NCBI RefSeq assembly: GCF_900103875.1
Contig: NZ_LT629705.1
Span: forward strand, 3,481,001 to 3,545,000
DNA: 64,000 bases
DNA from: Pseudomonas arsenicoxydans
Lineage (GTDB): Bacteria; Pseudomonadota; Gammaproteobacteria; Pseudomonadales; Pseudomonadaceae
Reading direction: 5' to 3'
How positions within the stretch are numbered: position 1 is the stretch's first letter; each line of letters starts with the position of its first letter. Positions 1 to 8,841 of the stretch are shown one piece after another. The notes under the pieces are model-generated. The model was not told the DNA's origin. It ran no database searches and saw only the letters and a program-made list of their open reading frames with translations. The position numbers and the translations under genes are program-made.

Positions 1-587
1 TTAACCTCGCGCGTATAAGTCCACAATCCAATGGCTAGAAAGAGCATGGCGATTATTGTTTGCGCCAGCAGATTCGGAAGCGTGTTAACCACTCCGATAG
101 CTGCCAGTGCCGCAATTGCCGGGACAATCAGCCTGTCCAAAAAAGCGGCATAGTGGCGCCTTTTCGGTACGGCCTTTTTGCCGGCACGAAGCCGCTGATA
201 CAATGTTTGTGCACGCTCAATCTGTTCGCGAGTCGGCTTGACCCTAACGGACTCGTAGCCTACCAGATGGCCATTTTCGAGAATGGGAGTGACGTAAGCA
301 TTGACCCAGTAATAATCGCCATTCTTACAGCGATTTTTTACGACGCCCATCCAGCTTTTTCCGGCCTTCAGGTAGCTCCACATCATCCCAAATATGGCAG
401 GTGGCATGTCAGGGTGGCGAACCAAATTGTGTGGGCTACCGACCAGCTCCTCACGGGAGTAGCCGCTAATTTTCGCGAACTCATCATTGCAGTAGGTGAT
501 TTTACCGCTGGAATCAGTAGCTGATATCAAGCGCTGCTGGGCAGGAAAAATTTGCTCAACAGGCGTAATCGTTTGGGTTGTACGCAA
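1..587 (-). CDS. aer: Aer-type PAS energy/aerotaxis receptor (C-terminus beyond window)
   Basis: The minus strand has an open frame of 195 codons running off the left edge. It opens with a TTG codon (no in-frame ATG exists upstream before a stop). The product starts MRTTQTITPVEQIFPAQQR and carries a PAS domain over about residues 15-120 with the Aer signatures YCNDEFAKISGYSREEL, NLVRHPDMPP and NRCKNGDYYWVNAYVTP. A hydrophobic stretch follows near residues 160-190, as expected for the membrane anchor of Aer. In the family the PAS domain binds FAD and senses redox state, and a cytoplasmic MCP domain (not in the window) signals to CheA. The TTG start follows from the family N-terminus. Confidence 0.85.
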   Translation of the reverse strand, partial: MRTTQTITPVEQIFPAQQRLISATDSSGKITYCNDEFAKISGYSREELVGSPHNLVRHPDMPPAIFGMMWSYLKAGKSWMGVVKNRCKNGDYYWVNAYVTPILENGHLVGYESVRVKPTREQIERAQTLYQRLRAGKKAVPKRRHYAAFLDRLIVPAIAALAAIGVVNTLPNLLAQTIIAMLFLAIGLWTYTREV

Positions 588-1055
588 GGTTTATTCTCTA
601 CAAAAAGACATACGTTTTGGCCATTGTGCCATTACTTCTGCTATTTCCGTCATTTTTGTAAGGTTATTGAGCTGAATTGAAGACTGCCGTCTTTACATTG
701 CGTAGTTTTCCGTCAAGGACGGTATCAGTCCTGGAAGCACATCTGCCGTAGCTTGCATGGAGGCTAGGGCATCTGGTATGGCACGGAAATCTAGAAAGGG
801 GTAACGGGCCTCAATAATTCAGAGCATGATCTAAAACGCGACCTCCAGGGTGTCGCCTCTGGCCTGAAATGGTCAGTGGTCGAGTTGAAAGTACATGACC
901 GTGGGTGTTCAACTTCGACGATCTAGGCCGTGCGATTTCAAGGTGATTACAAAGGAGATGGGGCAGCCCGAGTAATGCTGTAAGCAAACATGTTTTCAGC
1001 AAAAGACTCAGAATATTCTTCGCCTCGATTTATAAAAAATGAGGACACTTTATGA
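588..1055. other. Intergenic region, no gene seen
   Basis: 468 bases between the Aer-like and EAL genes. Only short unconvincing frames were seen. It should hold the aer promoter, but no clear -35/-10 pair was picked out. Confidence 0.5.
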
Positions 1056-1826
1056 CTAACCGATGTTCGGTAACGGCCAGTTCACGTTAGGCAGTGTTTC
1101 ATATTCGGGTTTTGCGAACAGATAGCCCTGATAGAAATTAATGCCGAGGGCTAGTAACTGCTGTAATTCAGCATTGGTCTCTACGCCCTCTGCAATCACT
1201 TCAATACTGAGTGCTTTGCATACACCGAGAATGCCTTGGACGATTGCCTGTCGCACCGGGTCAGTGCAGATGCTACGCACCAAGGCTATGTCCAGTTTGA
1301 TGATGTCGGGTTGAAACTCTGCCAGCAAATTGAGCCCTGAGTACCCGGCACCGAAATCATCTATCGCTGTCTTGAAGCCTTTAAGACGATATTCTCGAAT
1401 GATGCTTTTCAGATGTTCCTTGTCCACCAGTTCTTCGTTTTCGGTGATCTCGAAAATCAGTCTTTCTGTGGGAAAACCAAATCTGCGTGCCGATTCAAGC
1501 GTCGCACGAATGCACGTGGCTGCCTGGTATACCGCATTGGGCAAGAAGTTGATGCTGACAAAACAGGGGATTTGCAAGCGTGAAGCAAGCTCAACAGCCT
1601 TGACCCGACAGGCTTGGTCAAAAGCATAACGATTCTGTTCGTTCACCTTTCCAAGAATGGCTACGGCTCCGCTGCCATCGCAACCACGTACCAAAGCCTC
1701 GTAGGCAAAAATACTGCCGTCGCGCAGATCGACGATTGGCTGGAACGCCATACTGAACTCAAAATCCAGTTCTTTGCCATCCCTGCAGGCACTACAAGGA
1801 GGGACTGGTCGTGATTTTTTGTTCAT
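1056..1826 (-). CDS. EAL-domain cyclic-di-GMP phosphodiesterase
   Basis: 256 residues, almost entirely one EAL domain, so a stand-alone soluble enzyme expected to hydrolyse c-di-GMP to pGpG. Visible catalytic motifs: EALVRG (E43), INFLPNAV, FEITENE, DDFGAGYSGL, KLD and EVIAEGVE, so the metal-binding acidic residues and the lysine appear present. The N-terminus has a CSAC motif (residues 11-14) that could bind metal or be redox active; this is speculative. It lies directly downstream of the PAS-PAS-MCP gene on the same strand (71-base gap), so the two may be co-transcribed. In Pseudomonas, BdlA-type sensors work with phosphodiesterases in biofilm dispersal, which fits the pairing. Confidence 0.88.
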   Translation of the reverse strand: MNKKSRPVPPCSACRDGKELDFEFSMAFQPIVDLRDGSIFAYEALVRGCDGSGAVAILGKVNEQNRYAFDQACRVKAVELASRLQIPCFVSINFLPNAVYQAATCIRATLESARRFGFPTERLIFEITENEELVDKEHLKSIIREYRLKGFKTAIDDFGAGYSGLNLLAEFQPDIIKLDIALVRSICTDPVRQAIVQGILGVCKALSIEVIAEGVETNAELQQLLALGINFYQGYLFAKPEYETLPNVNWPLPNIG

Positions 1827-1897
1827 TCAAAACCCATTTTTCAATAACTATTAATGTGTCGATCAAACCAATATTTTGCACAGGCCGCGAGGCTGAA

Positions 1898-3214
1898 TCA
1901 TCGTGCTAATGTCGAGGAGAAATTGCTGATCGCGTGTACGACTTGGCGAGCACTATCCTGAATATCCAAGATCACTTGTCCAGCCTCACCGGCTAATTTG
2001 ACTCCTTGTTCTGCCTTGTCTTTACTCGCCTCCATCTTGGCCACTGCCCCCTTGGCCAGTTCACGATTGTGCTGCACCACCTCGACAATCTTGATGGTGG
2101 CTTGGCTTGTGCGCGAAGCGAGATTGCGCACTTCGTCAGCGACCACCGCAAAACCACGACCCTGTTCTCCGGCACGAGCCGCTTCGATGGCTGCGTTTAG
2201 CGCTAGAAGATTCGTTTGTTCGGCAATGCCACGGATGGTCTGCACGATGCTGCTGATTATTTCCGACTGCTGACTGACAGCATTGATACCTTCGGCTGCT
2301 TGATTCAATTCGCCAGCCAGGCTTTGCATGACATCCACTGTCTCCTGCACCACTCGGGCACCTTCGTGCGCTGTATCGTCGGTTTTCAGTGAAGTCTCAT
2401 AGGCCATGCGTGCTGCTCGTGACTCAGTTTCCTGCTGGAGAACCTGAGCAGTGATATCGCTCGCAAACTTAACGACTTTGTAAAGGCTGCCGCTGGCGTC
2501 GAACACCGGATTGTACGTCGCACGTAACCAGACAGTGTGTCCCTGGTTGTTGAGGCGTTTGAAGTTACCGGAGAAAAATTCTCCGTGATTTAGGCGCTCC
2601 CAGAACTGGCGATATTCGTTGGATTCACTTTCGCTACGCTCACAGAATAGACGATGGTGCTTGCCAATAATCTCATCGAGGCGGTAACCCATCACTGCAA
2701 GGAAATTTTCGTTGGCGCTGATGACTTCTCCCTGCCGGTTGAACTCAATGGTTGCCATGGAACGGTTAATCGCCTTGATTTGGCTCTCCTGCTCTTGTTC
2801 CTTCAACACCCGGGCAGTGACATCAGTAGCAATCTTGACGACCTTAATCACCCGTCCAGAGGTGTCGCGAACAGGGTTATAACTGGCCTCTAGCCAGATC
2901 TCACGTCCCTGTTTGTCCAGGCGCAGGAAGCGGTCGTTTATGAATTCACCCTTACTCAGGCGTGACCAAAAATCTTGATAAGCGACGCTGTTGGCGTATG
3001 TCGGCGTACAGAATATGCGGTGATGCCTGGAGTGAATTTCCTCAAGGCGATAGCCTATTACGCTCAGGAAATTGATATTGGCGCCGAGGATCGTCCCATC
3101 AGGTTGGAACTCAATCAGAGCCATGGAGCCACCCAATGCTGCGAGCGTAGCTTCGCAGGCAGCCAAGCGCTGCTGGCTGACGGCCAGTTCTTTTTTGATT
3201 TGCGAGTTGAACAT
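1898..3214 (-). CDS. PAS-PAS-MCP soluble chemoreceptor, BdlA-like
   Basis: 438 residues with no membrane segment: PAS1 about residues 15-130, PAS2 about 135-255, each with the [15 protein letters not shown] type motif, then an MCP signalling domain with the highly conserved hairpin tip ([20 protein letters not shown], residues about 345-364). Length and order match Pseudomonas BdlA (about 417 aa), which senses dispersion cues and lowers c-di-GMP, and also soluble Aer-like receptors. The start has a weak AGG Shine-Dalgarno. The Aer-like gene and the adjacent EAL gene suggest a local energy-taxis/biofilm-dispersal cluster. BdlA identity is by architecture only. Confidence 0.8.
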   Translation of the reverse strand: MFNSQIKKELAVSQQRLAACEATLAALGGSMALIEFQPDGTILGANINFLSVIGYRLEEIHSRHHRIFCTPTYANSVAYQDFWSRLSKGEFINDRFLRLDKQGREIWLEASYNPVRDTSGRVIKVVKIATDVTARVLKEQEQESQIKAINRSMATIEFNRQGEVISANENFLAVMGYRLDEIIGKHHRLFCERSESESNEYRQFWERLNHGEFFSGNFKRLNNQGHTVWLRATYNPVFDASGSLYKVVKFASDITAQVLQQETESRAARMAYETSLKTDDTAHEGARVVQETVDVMQSLAGELNQAAEGINAVSQQSEIISSIVQTIRGIAEQTNLLALNAAIEAARAGEQGRGFAVVADEVRNLASRTSQATIKIVEVVQHNRELAKGAVAKMEASKDKAEQGVKLAGEAGQVILDIQDSARQVVHAISNFSSTLAR

Positions 3215-3973
3215 ACGTACCTCAGTGGCTATGGACTGCTTGGCACTTTCATCAAGCTAACGCAAAACCTATACAATAAATATTTATTGTACAAGTATTT
3301 TCGAGGTCAAACACGAGGCGTGCATGTCGAACGGGGGTAATGCGTTGATCGGGAAGGGGGTTGAGCAACGGCAATTGACTATCTGTTTACGCAGCTGTCG
3401 CATAATCAGCAGAGCAGTCGATATCCGACTGAAAGGGGGCGCACGGATTGCGCCTCAAGTCATTTTAGTAGCCGAAATACCTGGGGCTTACCGCGCGCAA
3501 GCTCTATGGCGCGGGATCAAGCCCATCATAACTGACGCCGAAAAAAACGGTTGGGACTGATTGGCGCTTTTTGTGCAGGACATTGATTTAGAGAATGCAG
3601 AGCGGACATTTCTCGTCAAAGTAAAGCGTCGCTGCCTTCTGATCAGTCTTATGCGCATGACAGTATTTTGTATAGGTTTGTATCAAGTACGCCCAGGAAC
3701 AGGCTGAACATGAGCGATATTCATTCCGCCGTGAAATCGACCGTATGCCCTTATCTCAGGATGGCCAATCGGGGAGGGGATGAGCGTCCCGCATTTCATG
3801 GTCAAGGATCAGAAAGATGCTGGCACCGGCATCATCCCCTGTAATGAGAACCGTGCTAAGGAGTGGTCATCACGGAAGGTTTTGACGCCGAAAATTTAGG
3901 CGACAGTGCCGCCCTTTTGAGTAGGGGCGGCTGTCTTCACCTTCGGGCGGTATCCTTTGGTATCGCTTTACGA
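3215..3973. other. Intergenic region with a hairpin; one doubtful 39-codon frame
   Basis: About 760 bases without a convincing gene. A 39-codon plus-strand frame at 3780-3899 has a purine-rich run before its ATG but no recognisable product. A hairpin at 3902-3936 is listed separately. The bases just above 3215 should hold the promoter of the BdlA-like gene. Confidence 0.4.
3902..3936 (-). terminator. Hairpin downstream of the HIU hydrolase gene
   Basis: GACAG and GCCGCCC on the left pair with GGGCGGC and CTGTC on the right around a short loop. It lies about 40 bases past the minus-strand stop at 3974. There is no strong U run, so it is a weak or non-canonical terminator. Confidence 0.4.
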
Positions 3974-4384
3974 TCAATTTCCTCGGTATGTGGAGAAACC
4001 GTAAGGGCTCAGAAGCAACGGGATGTGATAGTGAGGAACGGTACCGTCCACCTCAAAAATGACGGGTACCTCCGGAAAGAAGCTGGACATTTTGTGCGAC
4101 TTGAACCACTCACCAGTCTTGAAGGTGACACGGTAGGTACCTTTCTCCAGACCCCGACCTTGCGGATACAGCCCGGTGATACGACCTTGCTCGTTGGTAG
4201 CTGCGCTGTTGAGCATGTCCCAGTTTTTCCCATCCTGTTTTTCCAACGTGACATTGACTCCAGGGGAGGGCAGACCATCCTGCAAGTTGAGTACATGCAC
4301 GCTCAACGGATTTGTTGCCGCTGATGCAAGGGCTGAAAGGGCACTCAATACAGCGCCAGCGAAGATACTTTTCAATACAGTCAT
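3974..4384 (-). CDS. hiuH: Periplasmic 5-hydroxyisourate hydrolase (transthyretin-like)
   Basis: 136 residues. The N-terminus MTVLKSIFAGAVLSALSALA-SA is a Sec signal peptide. The mature part begins PLSVHVLNLQDGLPSPG and ends in YRGN; the family tetrapeptide is usually YRGS, so the last residue is a mild variant. The start at 4384 has AAGGA 8 bases upstream; a longer upstream frame would lose the signal peptide and run into the neighbour. The family hydrolyses 5-hydroxyisourate in purine oxidation. In E. coli, periplasmic HiuH is encoded beside the HprSR (YedVW) two-component system, and the same pairing occurs here. It lies 10 bases downstream of the HbpS-like gene. Confidence 0.88.
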   Translation of the reverse strand: MTVLKSIFAGAVLSALSALASAATNPLSVHVLNLQDGLPSPGVNVTLEKQDGKNWDMLNSAATNEQGRITGLYPQGRGLEKGTYRVTFKTGEWFKSHKMSSFFPEVPVIFEVDGTVPHYHIPLLLSPYGFSTYRGN

Positions 4385-4394
4385 GGTGATGTCC

Positions 4395-4898
4395 TTAGTT
4401 TTTAACGGCAGGTAAAACTTTGTTGATAGCGACCTCTGCGCAACCTTCATCGTGTGTTGCACCCCCCGCACCAGCCACCCCAATGGCGCCGATGACCTGA
4501 CCATCGAATTTCAATGGCACGCCTCCACCGAGCAGTAACAACTCATCGAGGGTGTTGAGGTTTTCAGCATCTGGATTAGCGCGAGCGCGCTCAGCTAACA
4601 ACCGCGTCGAAGTCTTGGTCGACAGGGCGGTATAGGCTTTGCGTTGCGCGGCTAGCGTGTTGTGCGGGCCGACATTGTCATCGCGTTGCACGGCAACCAG
4701 ATTGCCGCCACGGTCGACAACTGCGGCAACGGCTGTGCGGCCATCGGCATGACAGGCGGTCAGCGCGGCCGTTAGCAAATCGTTGGCCATTGCAAGTGAC
4801 ACGTCCTGGCGCTGCGCAACCTGATCCGGCGCTGCAACGGCGAACGCAGAGTTCGTTGCGAGTGTGATCAGCAATGAAGTCGATAGGCTTGTACGCAT
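4395..4898 (-). CDS. Secreted HbpS/GlcG-like protein
   Basis: 167 residues from the start at 4898 (AGGAA ahead of the ATG). Residues 1-22 form a signal peptide (MRTSLSTSLLITLATNSAFA). The body has the HbpS/GlcG hallmarks: VSLAMANDLLTAALTACHADG, AAVVDRGGNLVAVQRDD, AQRKAYTALS, GGGVPL and GAIGVAGAGGATHDEGCAEVAI. In Streptomyces, HbpS binds haem and tunes the SenS/SenR kinase pair during oxidative stress. Here a secreted family member is transcribed with hiuH and divergently from a two-component system, so a periplasmic accessory-sensor role is a reasonable inference but not shown. Confidence 0.82.
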   Translation of the reverse strand: MRTSLSTSLLITLATNSAFAVAAPDQVAQRQDVSLAMANDLLTAALTACHADGRTAVAAVVDRGGNLVAVQRDDNVGPHNTLAAQRKAYTALSTKTSTRLLAERARANPDAENLNTLDELLLLGGGVPLKFDGQVIGAIGVAGAGGATHDEGCAEVAINKVLPAVKN

Positions 4899-4969
4899 GC
4901 TGTTTCCTTGGTTGGTTGAGTCTGTCTGGGTCATTGCCAGACATCATGACCAGCCCGCTCCGTCAGAAT

Positions 4970-4998
4970 GATTACCTCCTGATTACCAATATGTAATG
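4970..4998. promoter_or_regulatory. HprR-like box in the divergent promoter
   Basis: The sequence GATTACCAATATGTAATG at 4981-4998 is an inverted repeat ATTAC-N6-GTAAT. It resembles the E. coli HprR box as I recall it (CATTAC-N6-GTAATG). A further GATTAC half-site at 4970-4975 lies 11 bases from the first, one helical turn. The site sits between the divergent hbpS-like/hiuH and hprRS-like genes, so it probably controls both. Confidence 0.65.
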
Positions 4999-5048
4999 TG
5001 AGAAATCAGCGAAGCGGGCTAGCCTGTGCGCCAGTCCTGGAGGAAAAA

Positions 5049-5720
5049 ATGCGTATCCTGGTGGTTGAAGATGAAACGAAAATGGCGGATTACCTGCGCA
5101 AAGCCCTGACTGAATCGGGCTATTCGGTAGAGATCGCTCTTGACGGCCTCGATGGCCAGCATTTGGCACAGGAGAGTGAGTTCGATCTGATCATTCTGGA
5201 TGTCATGTTGCCGGGGTTGGACGGCTGGCAATTGCTGCAAATCATCCGGCGTAAGTGGCAGACCCCGGTACTGTTTCTTACCGCACGTGATTCGGTTGAT
5301 GATCGGGTCAAAGGGCTGGAGTTGGGGGCTGATGATTATCTGGTGAAACCCTTTTCCTATGCCGAGTTGTTGGCACGCGTACGCACTTTGCTGCGCCGTG
5401 GACCGCCTCGCGAGGTGGAGCATTTTGTGGCTGGCGACCTTAGTCTGGACTTGTTGCGACGCAAGGTAACGCGCAACGGAGAGCGTCTCACCCTGACCAA
5501 TAAGGAGTTCGCCCTACTGCACTTGCTGCTTAGTCGTGAAGGGGAGGTGCTATCGCGTTCATTGATCGCCTCACAGATCTGGCAAATGAACTTTGACAGT
5601 GACACCAATGTGGTCGATGTCGCCATCCGCCGACTGCGCGCCAAGGTTGATGATCCTTACCCGCTGAAATTGATCCACACAGTCCGTGGTATCGGTTACA
5701 TGCTCGAGGTGCAATCTTGA
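5049..5720 (+). CDS. hprR: OmpR-family response regulator, HprR/CopR-like
   Basis: 223 residues. Receiver domain 1-115 with the acidic pair VVEDE, phospho-acceptor Asp in [10 protein letters not shown] (about residue 51), T in FLTARD and K in YLVKPF; winged-helix output domain about 125-220 ending [10 protein letters not shown]. The start at 5049 has GGAGG 6 bases upstream. The closest families are the heavy-metal/oxidant regulators CusR, CopR, IrlR and HprR. HprR is favoured because hiuH is divergent and an HprR-like box lies between. It overlaps the kinase gene by 4 bases. Confidence 0.85.
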   Translation: MRILVVEDETKMADYLRKALTESGYSVEIALDGLDGQHLAQESEFDLIILDVMLPGLDGWQLLQIIRRKWQTPVLFLTARDSVDDRVKGLELGADDYLVKPFSYAELLARVRTLLRRGPPREVEHFVAGDLSLDLLRRKVTRNGERLTLTNKEFALLHLLLSREGEVLSRSLIASQIWQMNFDSDTNVVDVAIRRLRAKVDDPYPLKLIHTVRGIGYMLEVQS

Positions 5721-7087
5721 CTCTGTTTCCGCGCACTCTGAGCCTGCGCCTGGCGATCATGTTCGCATTGGTCAGCGCATTGTTATTGGGCTCCATCGGT
5801 TTTTATCTTTATCAATCGTTACAGCGAGAGATTGCGTGGCGCGACGACCAGGCCCTGCTGGGACGCCTGGAGCGAATGCAAGCATTGATCAGCGATAGCG
5901 ACAGCATCGAGCAACTGCGAGGTCGGCCCAAGCTCTACGAAAACATGTTGGGCAATCGCGACAGTCTGCTATGGATTGTCGATGACACCGGCAAGGTGTT
6001 GATCGAAATCAACCCGGTGGGTATGACTTTTCCAAAGTTGCCGGCTGCCCCCCAGGCGCGCCTTGTTGAGGATCACTCTTCCGAGGCTGTGCGGCTTGCC
6101 TGGCAGGATGTCATACAAGGTGATCGCGGCTTGACCTTGATCGCTGGCAAGTTGTTGGGTGAGCGCGAGCAGATGTTGGGGGTTTACCGACTCAGGCTTT
6201 GGCTGGCCATGTCAGTCGGAGCGCTATTGGCTTTTGGATTCGGTTGGTGGGTTAGTCAACGAGGCCTGCACCCTGTGCGCCTGCTGGCCAAGCGCGCGGC
6301 CGCTATCGATGTGCAGCATCTGCATCTGCGGCTGGATGAGTTCAGAGAGCTGAATGAACTCAAACCGCTCTGTAATGCCCTCAACCAGATGCTTGCACGT
6401 CTTGAGGATGGATTCGCCCAGCTTTCACGTTTCTCGGAAGACCTCGCCCATGAGATGCGAACCCCACTAGGCAACCTGATGGGACATACCCAACAAACCC
6501 TGAGGCGCAGTCGCTCTATAGAAGACTATCAGAACCTGCTGGTTTCCAATCAGGAAGAGTATGAAAGGCTGGCCCGCATGATCGACAGCATGCTGTTCCT
6601 CGCTCGCACCGAGCAACCAAACGCTTGCGTAAAATTCGAGAAAATCAACCTGCACGATCTGATCGAGCAGCTCTGTGAGTATTTCGAAGGGGTAGCGCAA
6701 GAACGAGATGTACAGCTGATAAACCAGGCCCAGGATCAATTGCTGGGTGATCCAGGCTTGATCCGTCGAGCACTTGCTAACTTGCTGGCGAATGCGCTGC
6801 GCTACGCAACTCCTACCTCTGCAGTGACGATCAGCAGCAGGGTTTTGGAGCACCGTCTCGACATCACTGTGCACAACCACGGCGAGCCGATTGCGGCAGA
6901 ACATCTTCCACGATTGTTTGAGCGCTTTTACCGGTGTGACCCATCACGCAATCAACCCGACGATTCCGGTGGGCTGGGATTGGCCATCGTTCGTTCGATT
7001 ATGCAACTGCATGGCGGTTGTATAACCGTTGATAGCACTGACGCAGGTACGAGCTTTCACTTGGAGTTTCCCCTTATAAACGCCTGA
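5717..7087 (+). CDS. hprS: Sensor histidine kinase, HprS/CusS-like
   Basis: 456 residues from a TTG start that overlaps the regulator stop (TTGA). Transmembrane segment about residues 12-32, periplasmic sensor region about 33-155, second transmembrane segment about 156-178, HAMP, then H-box [16 protein letters not shown]-box [10 protein letters not shown] and G-box [13 protein letters not shown]. This is a full-length kinase of the heavy-metal sensor group. By analogy with E. coli HprS it may sense reactive oxygen or chlorine species or copper. The adjacent secreted HbpS-like protein could feed into its periplasmic domain. Confidence 0.85.
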   Translation: MTLFPRTLSLRLAIMFALVSALLLGSIGFYLYQSLQREIAWRDDQALLGRLERMQALISDSDSIEQLRGRPKLYENMLGNRDSLLWIVDDTGKVLIEINPVGMTFPKLPAAPQARLVEDHSSEAVRLAWQDVIQGDRGLTLIAGKLLGEREQMLGVYRLRLWLAMSVGALLAFGFGWWVSQRGLHPVRLLAKRAAAIDVQHLHLRLDEFRELNELKPLCNALNQMLARLEDGFAQLSRFSEDLAHEMRTPLGNLMGHTQQTLRRSRSIEDYQNLLVSNQEEYERLARMIDSMLFLARTEQPNACVKFEKINLHDLIEQLCEYFEGVAQERDVQLINQAQDQLLGDPGLIRRALANLLANALRYATPTSAVTISSRVLEHRLDITVHNHGEPIAAEHLPRLFERFYRCDPSRNQPDDSGGLGLAIVRSIMQLHGGCITVDSTDAGTSFHLEFPLINA

Positions 7088-7170
7088 GCTCGAACCGAAG
7101 GTATTGCACACGACACAGCGAATACTGGCAAATTGCCCTATAGTAAGTTTTGTTGCAGTGATGACCGACT

Positions 7171-7791
7171 TTATGTGGGGGACCGCGTCTCCGTCGTCGC
7201 ATACGCAGGAAAAGACAGCATTGACTCGGCTGGAGGGTGCTCATAGGTTGAGGACAGCACGGCACTAAGTCGGTCGCCCAACAGATGCCAGACTTTTTTC
7301 TTCTCTTCGGCATAGTCGTGATGCAGGTAGTGTCGCCTCACCCGCGAGCCGGCCAGCACATGATTCTGACAGCGATCAATGACGTCCAGGTTGATCCCCA
7401 AGGCCTGCATCATGGTCGCGCCGGTGCGGCGCAGGTCATGCTGCGTCCAATCGCCGTTCTGGCCGTCGGCGAGGACCAGGGTATCGTCATGACGCCGTCT
7501 GGAGAGAGCCTTAAGGTTTTTGAAGCGGGCCTGGCGGTCACCTACCTGTTTGCTCACCACCTTCACGTCATATGCTGATCATTCTGCTTGTTGGGGAAAC
7601 ACCACTGTGAATCTCCCGTCAGGCTCTTGAGTTCCTGAAAGAAATGCAGGGTGAAGGGCGAGAGGACGACATGGTGGTCCTGTTTCTTGCCCCGGGTGCC
7701 TTTGACGTTTTCACTGGGGAGGAACCAGGTCTGCCGGTCCAGATCGACATTTTTCCATTCGGCCTGCAGCAACTCGCCAATCCGGCACAGC
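7171..7791 (-). pseudogene. 3' remnant of a P4-type tyrosine integrase (copy 1)
   Basis: Matches the C-terminal 200 or so residues of the intact integrase at 54459-55946 (LCRIGELLQAEWKNVDLD to the C-terminus) with catalytic HDLRRTGATM and HHDY still readable. It is split by a one-base deletion near 7565 (GTCATATG where the intact copy has GTCCACATG), putting the two parts in different frames. Its 5' part is gone: the match stops exactly at the MITE-like element at 7792. This is the leftmost of three related integrases. Confidence 0.88.
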
Positions 7792-7941
7792 TGTTGGCGC
7801 TGATACGATTTTGACCCAGGCTGCTGATTTTGACTGACCCACATGCTGCCTCCGAGATCACCCGCAAGGTCATCATTTTTTGAATACTCGGGTGGGTCAA
7901 TGAATTCCGGTAGCTGGTTCAAAATCCCATCAGCGCCAACA
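7792..7941. mobile_element. 150-bp MITE-like element, copy 1
   Basis: Terminal inverted repeats: left end TGTTGGCGCTGATACGATTT, right end the complement of TGTTGGCGCTGATGGGATTT. Each end also has an inner repeat of the type ATTTTGA-CCAG and TGACCCAC, an arrangement like the multiple transposase sites of IS21-family ends. It has no gene. It interrupts integrase copy 1. Four similar elements of 148-152 bp occur elsewhere in the window. Confidence 0.75.
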
Positions 7942-8193
7942 GGCCTGCTCATCAACCAACGCTGGCCCTCTCCTATGGAAGCGCTTGGGACAGGGTTGCT
8001 ATTCGTAGGGGTGGTGTGGGCTATTCACGCCTTTTATCGCAGGCAAACACGCCTCGAGACGCATGGCGGGATAACTGACATTAGCCAAAACTAATGCGAC
8101 TGTGCCGGTATGGGCATTTCAGTTGTGGGCTTTGGATTGATTTGGCATCATTGCCCTAAGTGCTGCGGTCGGGAAGGTGTGTTGGGCGGACGG

Positions 8194-8610
8194 TTACGTT
8201 GAAGCGAACGCGCAGCATAGGCAAGCGCTTGTTTTTGTTACCGTACATGCTCTGCACTTCTCGACGCGAGCGAAGTAGTAAAAGTCATAGTCAGTCAGCC
8301 ATTCGAGTTCTACTTGCGCACCCGGCGACATCGACTGGGCCGCTCGCTCCAAGATAATTGACGGCAGTTGAGCCTGTGGCTCGGTACCTCCGTTGCTGGG
8401 CATTATCCGACTGTTCCCGACACCGTCGTAAGCCACCAGATAACTCCTACCGCCGATGAACCTCCATTCCACTTCACGGGCCTGGATTCCGGCTTGGTCG
8501 AAGCGTTTGATCGCCTCGGCAACCGGCAACTCCGACCCATAAGCGTGCAACTCTGCTCCGGAATAGGCGTCTGGTCGCAGCATTGCTGCGAGCCAATTTG
8601 TTGCACCGAT
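8194..8610 (-). pseudogene. PepSY-type protein remnant
   Basis: The readable part includes AIKRFDQAGIQAREVEWRF, then WLTDYDFYYFARVE, and in the next frame NKRLPMLRVRFN. This order (YYY-ARH, LPVLRVRF) is typical of PepSY-containing periplasmic or membrane proteins. A frameshift near 8265 breaks it, and both ends are missing. The upstream side runs into a hexanucleotide repeat at 8637. Confidence 0.55.
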
Positions 8611-8636
8611 GCGGCTAAGGCTGCTGAAGTTGTGCC

Positions 8637-8666
8637 GACATCGACATCGACATCGACATCGACATC
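8637..8666. repeat. Hexanucleotide tandem repeat, GACATC x5
   Basis: Five perfect copies of GACATC in a row, just upstream of the PepSY remnant on the minus strand. The unit is a multiple of three, so copy-number change would not shift a frame. Confidence 0.9.
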
Positions 8667-8841
8667 GACCGCTCCTGCTGCTCGTAGCTGTATGCGAAGT
8701 AACTAGGTATTTGCCCAGACCTCTTCCTGGCTGAGAAGGATACCTAGCGCCCCTCATTTGGTTTAACTAGGCACCAAGGGCGGAGAGTCTAACTGGACGA
8801 CCTAGGGAAGAACCGCCCAGCTAGCTGCAAAACAAGCGTGA

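Noticed and set aside
811..1002. A 63-codon minus frame ahead of the EAL gene
   Set aside because: No ribosome site, Leu/His-rich composition and no family.
3863..4324. A 153-codon plus-strand frame
   Set aside because: It lies opposite the HIU hydrolase gene, which has a signal peptide, family motifs and a good ribosome site; the plus frame has no recognisable product.
8637..8666. Repeat run that might be a CRISPR array
   Set aside because: The unit is six bases with no spacers; no repeat-spacer pattern exists anywhere I looked, and no cas gene is present.
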